A stretch of DNA of 12,065 nt from Alphaproteobacteria bacterium UBA6187. GTDB lineage: Bacteria; Pseudomonadota; Alphaproteobacteria; Rickettsiales; UBA6187. Position numbers and translations under genes: made by a program. Shown one piece after another: positions 6,349-12,065 of the stretch (within the stretch, counting starts at the first letter, position 1; every line of letters starts with the position of its first letter). The notes under the pieces were generated by a model. The model worked only from the letters and a program-made list of their open reading frames with translations, did no database searches and was not told the origin of the DNA. The stretch covers positions 13,391 through 25,455 of the forward strand of contig DITJ01000042.1 of NCBI GenBank assembly GCA_002422795.1, in the 5' to 3' direction.

Positions 6349-6388
6349 TGGGGCGAAGCGGTCATTATAAAGCTGAATAATCAAGTTA

Positions 6389-6781
6389 TCAAATCCCTCC
6401 AAAAACAGCAGATATCTTATTTTGTAGGGTTTCCATATTAAATGGCTTGATTATATAGTTATTAACGCCCGCCTGTTTAGCCTTGATAAGCTGTTCCGGC
6501 TTATTTTCTCCAGTAACCATTATAAATGGGATTGATTTTATATTTGGATTATCTGAAGATCGAATTTCCTTCACAAGCTCCAACCCACCCATTACTTCCA
6601 TATTCCAATCAGATATAACCAAATTATATTTCTTTTTGGATATTTTTGTTAACGCTGTACTGCCATCTTCCGCCTCTTCTATATTATTAAACCCAATTTT
6701 TGTAAGTAGGTTTACCAATATCTTTCGCATAGTTGTAAAATCATCAACTACCAATATCAACATGTTATTATCTATTGTCAT
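6389..6781 (-). CDS. Stand-alone CheY-like response regulator receiver
   Basis: This is a single receiver domain that takes a phosphoryl group from a histidine kinase and signals by changing partner binding; there is no output domain. Numbered from the upstream ATG at 6787 the hallmarks are D15 and D16 of the acidic pocket, D60 as phospho-acceptor (VISDWNM), T92 (VTGEN) and K114 (IIKPF). The ISDWNM and KPF blocks are close to chemotaxis CheY. I chose the ATG at 6781 (second Met) because AAGGA at 6791-6787 is five bases before it, whereas it abuts the ATG at 6787 directly. No kinase or chemotaxis gene is nearby, so its partner is unknown. It is the first chromosomal gene right of the repeats and is transcribed toward the island. 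Calling it cheY would go beyond the evidence. Confidence 0.88.
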   Translation of the reverse strand: MTIDNNMLILVVDDFTTMRKILVNLLTKIGFNNIEEAEDGSTALTKISKKKYNLVISDWNMEVMGGLELVKEIRSSDNPNIKSIPFIMVTGENKPEQLIKAKQAGVNNYIIKPFNMETLQNKISAVFGGI

Positions 6782-6791
6782 AATCATCCTT

Positions 6792-6821
6792 GGTATAATT
6801 TTACTTAAATTTATTATACCA
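6792..6821 (-). promoter_or_regulatory. Extended -10 promoter and inverted repeat before the CheY-like gene
   Basis: On the minus strand TGGTATAAT (6821-6813) is a perfect -10 with the TGn extension, about 30 bp before the start codon. GGTATAAT (6792-6799) and ATTATACC (6813-6820) form an 8-bp inverted repeat, so the -10 hexamer is one arm of a symmetrical site. This could be an operator or a short 5' leader hairpin. Confidence 0.5.
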
Positions 6822-6867
6822 AAGGAAACTTAATATTGTGTTAATGCTGGAAATATACAGGATATAT

Positions 6868-6897
6868 AAAAAAGGCTCCCGCAGCGGGAGCCTTTTT
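6868..6897 (-). terminator. Rho-independent terminator after the XRE gene
   Basis: A perfect 8-bp GC-rich stem GGCTCCCG/CGGGAGCC (6874-6881 and 6885-6892) has a 3-nt loop and A/T runs on both sides. On the minus strand six T follow the stem. It lies 18 bp past the XRE stop codon and upstream of the CheY-like gene, separating the two transcripts; it could also act in the other direction. Confidence 0.9.
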
Positions 6898-6915
6898 GCA
6901 TATTTTTAACTAATC

Positions 6916-7281
6916 TCAATTCTCCGCCAAAGTCCTAACCAGCAGGTTAATAGCATTCTGATGCATAGGGTTCTTAATTTTCATGAAATTGCGCGATACT
7001 TCTATGCACATACGTTGATGCTGCGAAGGCAATGCTTCGTGCCCATCCTCAACATTATCAAAGAAGAAGGAAACTGTTTTTCCTAAAGCCTTTGCAATCG
7101 CCATAAGGCGTCCGGCAGAGATACGGTTTGTACCTTTTTCATATTTTTGTAATTGCTGGTGCGTTACACCTATTTTTTCAGCAAGCTGCTGGCGTGATAG
7201 CCCCATAGAAATACGCAGCTCATGAATCTTTGTGCCGATAATATTATCAACTTTTTCAGTAAATTCATTTTTCCTAGCCAT
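6916..7281 (-). CDS. XRE-family helix-turn-helix transcriptional regulator (PraR/SinR-like)
   Basis: This is a 121-residue DNA-binding regulator. A classic five-helix XRE domain spans about residues 17-74: IGTKIHELRISMGLSRQQLA, then the recognition segment VTHQQLQKYEKGTNRISAGRL, then IAKALGKTVSFFFD. The TxQQxQKYEKGxNRIxxxRL block is typical of a regulator family widespread in alphaproteobacteria that includes rhizobial PraR and rickettsial homologues. The remaining C-terminal 45 residues end in a Leu-rich helix (NAINLLVRTLAEN) that may serve dimerisation. AAGGA eight bases before the ATG supports the start. The upstream gap of 311 bp holds a good promoter with a palindrome in its spacer, which suggests autoregulation. 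The regulon cannot be told from the window. Confidence 0.9.
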   Translation of the reverse strand: MARKNEFTEKVDNIIGTKIHELRISMGLSRQQLAEKIGVTHQQLQKYEKGTNRISAGRLMAIAKALGKTVSFFFDNVEDGHEALPSQHQRMCIEVSRNFMKIKNPMHQNAINLLVRTLAEN

Positions 7282-7390
7282 ATTGTATGTCCTTATTTAA
7301 TTTTAATTACTCTTTTAGGGTAGTTATGTTCCCTATAAGTAATAATTATCATGGAGCAGAGTTCGCGTGCCATTTACGTGACACAATCAA

Positions 7391-7419
7391 GTAATACACC
7401 TAAACCATGGGTTTATCAA
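7391..7419 (-). promoter_or_regulatory. Promoter with embedded 15-bp palindromic operator before the XRE gene
   Basis: On the minus strand TTGATA (7419-7414) and TATTAC (7396-7391) are 17 bp apart, a good sigma-70 pair. A palindrome TAAACCATGGGTTTA (7401-7415; 6-bp arms, 3-nt centre) fills the spacer and touches the -35. This is where a repressor dimer would block RNA polymerase. A wider 11-bp inverted pair, CTTTTAGGGTA (7312-7322) and TACCCTAAAAG (7447-7457), flanks the promoter. Binding by the XRE protein is inferred. Confidence 0.5.
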
Positions 7420-7592
7420 GAGTAAATTACTTTATATGTTGTATTTTACCCTAAAAGTTGCAACTTGTATATATAAGAACTGAAATTCCATTAAGATTGA
7501 TACATTGTGTTGCAATTATCACATTTATATTAATCTGAATTTGCAAGTTTATCAGACAACCTGCAATGGGTTTCTACTTACAGGATAAATTA

Positions 7593-8756
7593 TCACCCTT
7601 TAGATCGTAACAGACAAGCATCCCCATATGAGTAAAAACGGTATTTATTGGCAATAGCATGTTTATATGCTTCTTGCATCCTCTCTAGTCCAGCGAAGGC
7701 AGATACAAGCATAAACAAAGTCGATTCAGGTAAATGAAAATTTGTTATAAGCACATCCACTGCTTTAAATTTATATCCTGGGATAATAAAAATATCCGTG
7801 TCCTTTGCGAATGGATGTACAATTCCGTTTTCATCCGTAGCTGATTCAAGCAATCTGAGCGAAGTAGTTCCAACCGCAATCACTCTATTGCCATTTCTTT
7901 TAGCAAGATTAATGGCATTAGCTGTTTTTTGTGTAACAATTCCATATTCAGAATGCATTTTGTGATCTTCTGTATTTTCAACCTTCATCGGCAGAAATGT
8001 TCCGGCGCCAACATGAAGGGTTACAAACTCACGTATGCAGCCAGTATTTTCAATGTTTCTTAATAACTTATCTGTAAAATGCAAACCGGCAGTTGGCGCG
8101 GCAACCGCACCTTTATTTTTTGCATAGATTGTCTGATAATCATCAAAATCACTTTCCTCTGGCTTTTTACCAGCTCTTTCAATATAAGGCGGTAATGGCG
8201 GCACACCGTATTTATCAAGCAATAAAAACAACTCTTCACCGCTTGCATTAAATTCTAAAGTAACTTCACCTTCATTCTTTGTAAGAATCTTTGCATAAAA
8301 ATCATCAGCAACTTTAAAAACATCCCCGGCAATAAGTTTTTTGGCGGGTTTTGCAAAGACATTCCAGATTGCTCCTTGCACATGCTTATGAAGCGTGATT
8401 TGCACGCTTGGAGATGAAACAATTATGGAATTAGCATTCTTTCCAGCTAGATCTTCACAATGATTCGCCAGAAATTCATCTGCCATCCCAGCTTCATAAA
8501 GTTTAGGTGCATCTCCTTCACTCCCTATTACCTTATCCCAGCCCCTTACCCTTCGCCCAAAAAGACGTGCAGCTATAACTTTTGTATCATTAAATACAAT
8601 TACATCACCGGGATTTAAAAAAGATGGTATATCTGAAACAGATAAATCTTCTAAGGAATCAGAAATTAAAAGGAGCTTGGCGGAATCGCGAGGTTTCGCT
8701 GGAGATGTAGCAATTAATTCACGCGGAAGTTCAAAATTGAATTGGCTGACAAGCAT
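7593..8756 (-). CDS. queA: QueA: S-adenosylmethionine:tRNA ribosyltransferase-isomerase
   Basis: QueA moves the ribosyl part of SAM onto 7-aminomethyl-7-deazaguanine in tRNA, forming epoxyqueuosine in the queuosine pathway, in the cytoplasm. The 387 residues cover the whole family: FELPRELIA (8-16), VIVFNDTKVIAARL (52-65), FAKPAKKL (134-141), then further on YGVPPLPPYI, GAVAAPTAGLHFT, LHVGAGTFLP, HKMHSEY, VIAVGTTSLRLLES, TDIFIIPGYKF, TNFHLPESTLFMLVSAFAG and the YSYGDACLL end. It is longer than usual (about 340-360) because residues about 70-116 form an insertion absent from the family as I know it. No clear Shine-Dalgarno precedes the ATG at 8756. In many alphaproteobacteria queA follows cyclophilin genes, as it does here, but tgt does not follow. 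Confidence 0.96.
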   Translation of the reverse strand: MLVSQFNFELPRELIATSPAKPRDSAKLLLISDSLEDLSVSDIPSFLNPGDVIVFNDTKVIAARLFGRRVRGWDKVIGSEGDAPKLYEAGMADEFLANHCEDLAGKNANSIIVSSPSVQITLHKHVQGAIWNVFAKPAKKLIAGDVFKVADDFYAKILTKNEGEVTLEFNASGEELFLLLDKYGVPPLPPYIERAGKKPEESDFDDYQTIYAKNKGAVAAPTAGLHFTDKLLRNIENTGCIREFVTLHVGAGTFLPMKVENTEDHKMHSEYGIVTQKTANAINLAKRNGNRVIAVGTTSLRLLESATDENGIVHPFAKDTDIFIIPGYKFKAVDVLITNFHLPESTLFMLVSAFAGLERMQEAYKHAIANKYRFYSYGDACLLRSKG

Positions 8757-8783
8757 TTTTCTAGGGGAGTGTAGGGGTGGATG

Positions 8784-9003
8784 GTGTTAGAGTGTAAGCA
8801 GAAGAAAGACCTCTGCATAACGGTATTTTTTGGTGATTTCGTCGTTACGTCCGTCCTCAAATCCTCATGTACGTCTATGTACTTACGGTTCTGCGGGTGG
8901 GCATTCCTAGAACTCACTCAAAAATCCTCATTCTGCAGAGGTCTTGAAGATTAATTAGTAATATAAACAAAGATTTAAAAATCTTAAGCTTACACTCTAA
9001 CAC
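8784..9003. repeat. 220-bp nested palindromic repeat between ppi and queA
   Basis: The outer arms are GTGTTAGAGTGTAAGC (8784-8799) and GCTTACACTCTAACAC (8988-9003), 16 bp, perfect. The inner arms are AAGACCTCTGCA (8806-8817) and TGCAGAGGTCTT (8934-8945), 12 bp, perfect. Further in, TATTTTTTGGTGA-like and TCACTCAAAAAT-like stretches pair imperfectly, and the centre carries CATGTACGTCTATGTAC. A 67-codon open frame crosses it but follows the repeat, not a protein family. It fits a composite palindromic repeat and, if transcribed, a long cruciform RNA between the two genes. Confidence 0.65.
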
Positions 9004-9027
9004 TCATCTTACACTTACACTCTTTAA

Positions 9028-9645
9028 TTATTCTTTTGCGTCTGCAGCAACACGTAGGGTCACGATTTTATCAGGGCTTTCAACGGTACCGTTTCTCTTA
9101 CCATCCCCCTTCTTTATCTTATTTACAAACTCCATGCCTTCAACAACTTTTCCCCAAACTGTATATTTACCATCAAGGAAATGGGAATTTTCCAACACAA
9201 TGAAAAACTGGCTGTTTGCACTGTTTGGTTCAGAAGAACGCGCCATTGAAAGCACACCTTTATCATGCGGGACACCAGAGAATTCAGCCCCTAAATCAGG
9301 CTTACTAGAACCTCCCATACCAGTACCGGTAGGATCACCTGTTTGAGCCATAAATCCATCAATCACACGGTGGAATACAATACCATCATAAAACTTCTCA
9401 CGAGCAAGTTCTTTAATACGCGCAACATGCTTAGGTGCAACACTCGGCATTAAATCAATAACAACACGGCCATCTTTTAATTGTAAATATAACCTATTTT
9501 CAAGGTCAACTGCTTTATTATCTGTTTTAGACATTTTCTGGTTCTCACTTGATTTTGAAGCAGCTGTTGCTGCCGGTTCATTTGCTTTAGCCGTCATAGA
9601 AAATAATACTATTACCGCAGCTATAAAAAACTTAAATTGCTTCAT
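9028..9645 (-). CDS. Periplasmic cyclophilin-type peptidyl-prolyl cis-trans isomerase
   Basis: Cyclophilins speed cis-trans isomerisation of X-Pro bonds and assist protein folding. Residues 1-21 are a Sec signal peptide (MKQFKFF, a hydrophobic core, then cleavage after AKA), so the enzyme acts in the periplasm. A low-complexity Ala/Ser/Lys spacer (about 22-45) follows. The cyclophilin domain (about 50-200) carries the active site FHRVIDGFMAQTGDPTGTG (91-109, with R93 and Q101), SMARSSEPNSANSQFFI (133-149, F148) and LDGKYTVWGKV (157-167). I chose the ATG at 9645, giving 205 residues, because GGAGG (9655-9651) lies five bases before it; an in-frame ATG at 9657 would put the ribosome site inside the coding region. 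It is followed by queA, a pairing common in alphaproteobacteria, but here separated by a repeat. Confidence 0.93.
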   Translation of the reverse strand: MKQFKFFIAAVIVLFSMTAKANEPAATAASKSSENQKMSKTDNKAVDLENRLYLQLKDGRVVIDLMPSVAPKHVARIKELAREKFYDGIVFHRVIDGFMAQTGDPTGTGMGGSSKPDLGAEFSGVPHDKGVLSMARSSEPNSANSQFFIVLENSHFLDGKYTVWGKVVEGMEFVNKIKKGDGKRNGTVESPDKIVTLRVAADAKE

Positions 9646-9676
9646 TGGTACCTCCATTACAAACTCAGGATAATAA

Positions 9677-9739
9677 AAAAACTGGAAACCCGCTAGATTA
9701 AAATATAAATATTTTAACCTAGCAGATATTCCAGTTTTT
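9677..9739 (-). terminator. Long bipartite terminator at the end of the rplQ operon
   Basis: The outer stem AAAAACTGGAA (9677-9687) and TTCCAGTTTTT (9729-9739) is 11 bp. After a small internal loop an inner stem forms from GCTAG plus TTAAAATAT against its complement, with a short AT loop. On the minus strand seven T follow. It starts four bases after the rplQ stop and ends the rpsM-rpsK-rpoA-rplQ transcript before the cyclophilin gene. Confidence 0.88.
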
Positions 9740-9743
9740 GAAA

Positions 9744-10172
9744 TTAAGCAGCCTGTGATTCTGATTCGTTTTCAGCAGTAAATATAAATCCTGAATCTTT
9801 ACCTTTTTCAGATACATCCCTATCAACAAATTCAATAATCGCCATAGGTGCATTATCACCATAACGGTAGCCGGCTTTAATTATACGCAAATAGCCACCT
9901 GGCCTGCCTTCATATCTTTTACCAACAACATCAAAAAGCTTCTTTACAATTTCCTGGTCATAAAGGAATGCAGCAGCCTGACGGCGCGCAGCAAGATCAC
10001 CTTTTTTAGCTAACGTAATAAGCTTCTCTACTACCGGGCGCAAATCTTTTGCTTTAGGCAAAGTAGTTTTAATCTGCTCGTGTTTTATAAGGTTTGCAGC
10101 TAAATTAGCAAACAATGCACGTCTGTGTGCTTTTGTTCTGTTCAGCTTACGACCGCTCATACCGTGACGCAT
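9744..10172 (-). CDS. rplQ: 50S ribosomal protein L17
   Basis: L17 is a 23S rRNA-binding protein of the large subunit. The 142 residues begin with the family signature MRHGMSGRKLNRTKAHRRAL (1-20), continue with LIKHEQIKTTLPKAKDLRPVVEKLITLAKKG, and end the conserved core with GGYLRIIKAGYRYGDNAPMAIIEFVDR. The last 20 residues (GKDSGFIFTAENESESQAA) are an acidic tail, as in alphaproteobacterial L17, which is longer than the E. coli protein of 127. GGGAG eight bases before the ATG supports the start. It is the last gene of the operon and is followed at once by a terminator. Confidence 0.97.
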   Translation of the reverse strand: MRHGMSGRKLNRTKAHRRALFANLAANLIKHEQIKTTLPKAKDLRPVVEKLITLAKKGDLAARRQAAAFLYDQEIVKKLFDVVGKRYEGRPGGYLRIIKAGYRYGDNAPMAIIEFVDRDVSEKGKDSGFIFTAENESESQAA

Positions 10173-10203
10173 ATTCTATACTCCCAAATTCCTTCAACTA
10201 CAA

Positions 10204-10274
10204 ATTTAAGATTTTAGATTGTAGATTTAAGATTTGATAATTAAATCAGCAATCTTAAATCCTAAATCTTAAAT
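10204..10274. repeat. AT-rich palindromic spacer between rpoA and rplQ
   Basis: GATTTAAGATT (10224-10234) pairs perfectly with AATCTTAAATC (10251-10261). A second, overlapping, imperfect pairing joins 10204-10220 with 10258-10274 (15 of 17 positions). The unit is built from repeated ATTTAAGATT and its complement. It is inside the ribosomal operon, so the transcript would carry an AT-rich hairpin between the two genes. Confidence 0.6.
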
Positions 10275-10276
10275 CC

Positions 10277-11290
10277 CTAGAATGGCTCTTCAAGCCTTTT
10301 AGATAAATCCTCTATATTCTCAGGTGGCCATCCATCAACTTCCATGCCGAACCTTAACCCCATACTTGCAAGCACTTCCTTAATTTCATTTAAGGATTTA
10401 CGTCCAAAGTTAGGTGTTTTCAACATTTCCGCTTCTGTTTTGCGTACCAGATCACCAATATAGACGATATTATCGTTTTTAAGACAATTTTGTGAACGAA
10501 CAGATAGCTCAAGCTCATCAACTTTTCTAAGAAGGTTGCGGTCAAACTTAAGAATCTCTTCTTCCTGCTCTTTCTCTTCCTGAACTTCCTCAAAACTAAT
10601 AAATGGATTTAATTGCTCCTGTAATATCCTTGCAGATAAGGCAACAGCCATCTCTGGATTTACAGTACCATTTGTTTCAACATCAAGATAAAGTTTATCA
10701 TAATCGATAACCTGACCAACACGGCTGCTTTCAACACGGTAACTAACCTGTTTAATCGGGCTGAACAATGCATCAACCGGAATAAGACCGATTGGGGCAT
10801 CCACAGGCCTGTTCTGGCTTGCAGGAACATAACCTTTGCCAGTTTCGATAATAAGCTCCGCGTTGAAACTATAGCCTTTATTAAGGGTACAGATAACGTG
10901 ATCCTGATTAACAATAGTAACTTCAGGCCCGGCTTTTATCATGCCGGCTGTAATAACACATGGACCTTCAGCATTAATTAGAACGCGCTTACGCTCAGAA
11001 GACTCCATCCTGATTACAACTTCTTTAAGATTCAGGATTATATCCGTAACATCTTCCAATACGCCAGCAACTGAATCGAACTCGTGCACAACGCCATCAA
11101 TTTTTACAGCCGTTATAGAAGCACCTTGTAACGAAGAAAGTAATACTCTGCGCAATGCGTTACCGATAGTAAGACCAAAACCTCTTTCTAAAGGCTCAAT
11201 TACAATCCTTCCATGGGTCTCTGGGGTTCTACCCGGCTCAACCTGAACTTTAGAAGGTTTAATAAGCTCTTGCCAGTTCTTTGATATCAC
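10277..11290 (-). CDS. rpoA: DNA-directed RNA polymerase alpha subunit
   Basis: Alpha nucleates RNA polymerase assembly and contacts promoter DNA and activators. The N-terminal dimerisation domain (1 to about 235) shows IVIEPLERGFGLTIGNALRRVLLSSLQGASI (29-59) and GVLEDVTDIILNLK. A charged Gln/Glu-rich linker (about 236-248) follows. The C-terminal DNA-binding domain (about 250-337) has LELSVRSQNCLKNDNI, with the Arg that contacts UP elements, and TPNFGRKSLNEIKEVL. The length of 337 is normal. The start is a GTG at 11290 with AAGGA eight bases upstream, and MISKNWQELIKP matches the alphaproteobacterial N-terminus. It lies between rpsK and rplQ, with unusually long repeat-filled spacers on both sides (95 and 104 bp). 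Confidence 0.98.
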   Translation of the reverse strand: MISKNWQELIKPSKVQVEPGRTPETHGRIVIEPLERGFGLTIGNALRRVLLSSLQGASITAVKIDGVVHEFDSVAGVLEDVTDIILNLKEVVIRMESSERKRVLINAEGPCVITAGMIKAGPEVTIVNQDHVICTLNKGYSFNAELIIETGKGYVPASQNRPVDAPIGLIPVDALFSPIKQVSYRVESSRVGQVIDYDKLYLDVETNGTVNPEMAVALSARILQEQLNPFISFEEVQEEKEQEEEILKFDRNLLRKVDELELSVRSQNCLKNDNIVYIGDLVRKTEAEMLKTPNFGRKSLNEIKEVLASMGLRFGMEVDGWPPENIEDLSKRLEEPF

Positions 11291-11322
11291 TGCTTTAATC
11301 CTTATTTTAGATTAGAGTATAA

Positions 11323-11375
11323 GAGTATGAGTGTATAAGAGTATGAACAATCACGTCACTTACACCCTCATACTC
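11323..11375. repeat. Palindromic spacer between rpsK and rpoA
   Basis: The arms 11323-11339 (GAGTATGAGTGTATAAG) and 11359-11375 (CTTACACCCTCATACTC) are complementary at 15 of 17 positions. The left arm is itself part of a tandem pattern of GAGTAT(A/G)AG units (11315-11346). The GAGTGTAAG-like core also appears in the outer arms of the repeat at 8784-9003, which hints at one repeat family. Confidence 0.55.
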
Positions 11376-11385
11376 TCTCTTTATA

Positions 11386-11802
11386 TTATACACGCCTACG
11401 TTTACGAGGACGGCACCCATTATGAGGTACTGGGGTTATATCTTTTATTGCGGTAATAGTGAAACCAACATTTTGTAAAGCCCTTAATGCAGATTCCCTG
11501 CCCGCACCCGGACCTTTCACCAACACATTTACAGTCTTCACACCGTTTTCTTGGGCAAGTTTACCAGCATGCTCCGCTGTAACCTGCGCTGCATAAGGAG
11601 TAGACTTCCTGGAACCTTTAAATCCATGCGCACCAGCAGAAGACCACGCAATCACATTTCCCTGAAGATCTGTAATTGCAATTATCGTATTATTAAAGGT
11701 AGCGTTAACATGCGCAACACCAACTGTAACATTTTTTCTCTGACGCTTCTTAATACGGGAAGCACCTGAAGAATTTTTATCGTTATCTTTTTCTTTAGCC
11801 AT
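11386..11802 (-). CDS. rpsK: 30S ribosomal protein S11
   Basis: S11 is on the platform of the small subunit near the mRNA exit path. The 138 residues contain VTVGVAHVNATFNNTIIAITD (25-45), AWSSAGAHGFKGSRKSTPYAAQ (52-73), VLVKGPGAGRESALRAL and the C-terminal ITPVPHNGCRPRKRRRV. The N-terminal 20 residues are a charged extension, giving a few residues more than the 129 of E. coli. The ATG lies 10 bp after the rpsM stop with no separate Shine-Dalgarno, so translational coupling with rpsM is likely. Confidence 0.98.
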   Translation of the reverse strand: MAKEKDNDKNSSGASRIKKRQRKNVTVGVAHVNATFNNTIIAITDLQGNVIAWSSAGAHGFKGSRKSTPYAAQVTAEHAGKLAQENGVKTVNVLVKGPGAGRESALRALQNVGFTITAIKDITPVPHNGCRPRKRRRV

Positions 11803-11812
11803 GATTTAAAAC

Positions 11813-12065
11813 CTAAGAAGTTTGTTTCTTGCCTGCCACAGGGACAGATTTACCTTTACGAGTTTTTGCATTAGTGCGTGTACGCTGACCACGAACCGGC
11901 AATTTTTTACGGTGCCTAAGGCCCCTATAACAACCAAGGTCCATAAGGTGCTTAATATTAACAGCAATCTTACGACGCAAATCACCCTCAACCTCATGCT
12001 GCTGGTCAATCAACTCACGTATCTTGATAACATCAGAATCATTAAGCTGGTTAACACGCTTGGAC
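11813..12065 (-). CDS. rpsM: 30S ribosomal protein S13, 5' end outside the window
   Basis: S13 is in the head of the small subunit and contacts the P-site tRNA and 50S. The frame stays open to the right window edge (84 codons visible), so the first third is missing. The visible part reads SKRVNQLNDSDVIKIRELI, then EVEGDLRRKIAVNIKHLMDL, then the highly conserved GCYRGLRHRKKLPVRGQRTRTNAKTRKG, ending in KKQTS. This is the expected gene before rpsK. Confidence 0.96.
   Translation of the reverse strand, partial: SKRVNQLNDSDVIKIRELIDQQHEVEGDLRRKIAVNIKHLMDLGCYRGLRHRKKLPVRGQRTRTNAKTRKGKSVPVAGKKQTS

Noticed and set aside
8714..8917. 67-codon frame overlapping the queA start and the repeat
   Set aside because: It lies in the palindromic repeat and overlaps queA in another frame, with no sign of a conserved protein.
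1..12065. CRISPR array
   Set aside because: No set of regularly spaced direct repeats of suitable length was seen anywhere in the window.

Overview
The window comes from an AT-rich alphaproteobacterium. The rpsM-rpsK-rpoA-rplQ order, a secreted cyclophilin followed by queA, the PraR-like XRE regulator, the QueA sequence and the many palindromic intergenic repeats all fit an alphaproteobacterium with Rickettsiales-like traits. The species cannot be named from the sequence alone.

The left part (1 to about 5770) is the right-hand portion of a tRNA-integrated genomic island that carries anti-phage functions. It opens with the C-terminal half of a tyrosine recombinase, cut by the window edge. An uncharacterised 312-residue protein with one hydrophobic segment follows. 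Next is a two-gene DarT-DarG module: a DNA-thymidine ADP-ribosyltransferase toxin and its macrodomain antitoxin. Convergent to it is a retron whose reverse transcriptase is fused to a TOPRIM domain, as in the E. coli Ec67/Eco2 retron. The retron non-coding RNA can be read directly upstream of the RT gene. It has an 11-bp a1/a2 inverted repeat, a branching G just after a1, and blocks that match the Ec67 msr-msd. The island ends in a 47-nt duplicate of the 3' half of a tRNA, probably tRNA-Arg with anticodon CCG, which marks an att site. The intact tRNA should lie to the left of the window.

From 5771 to 6388 there is no intact gene. This stretch holds a 177-bp MITE-like element with long inverted arms and a central hairpin, and a smaller palindromic repeat with TCATTGCGA arms.

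The right part (6389 to the end) is ordinary chromosome, all on the minus strand. Reading from the right edge it runs: rpsM (partial), rpsK, rpoA, rplQ, a strong terminator, a periplasmic peptidyl-prolyl isomerase, a nested palindromic repeat, queA with an in-frame insertion of about 45 residues, an XRE regulator with a promoter and candidate operator, a terminator, and a stand-alone CheY-like receiver. Short palindromic sequences also occupy the spacers inside the ribosomal operon.

The most noteworthy system is the island: an Ec67-type retron with a recognisable msr-msd, next to DarTG and an unknown protein, in a non-enterobacterial host.
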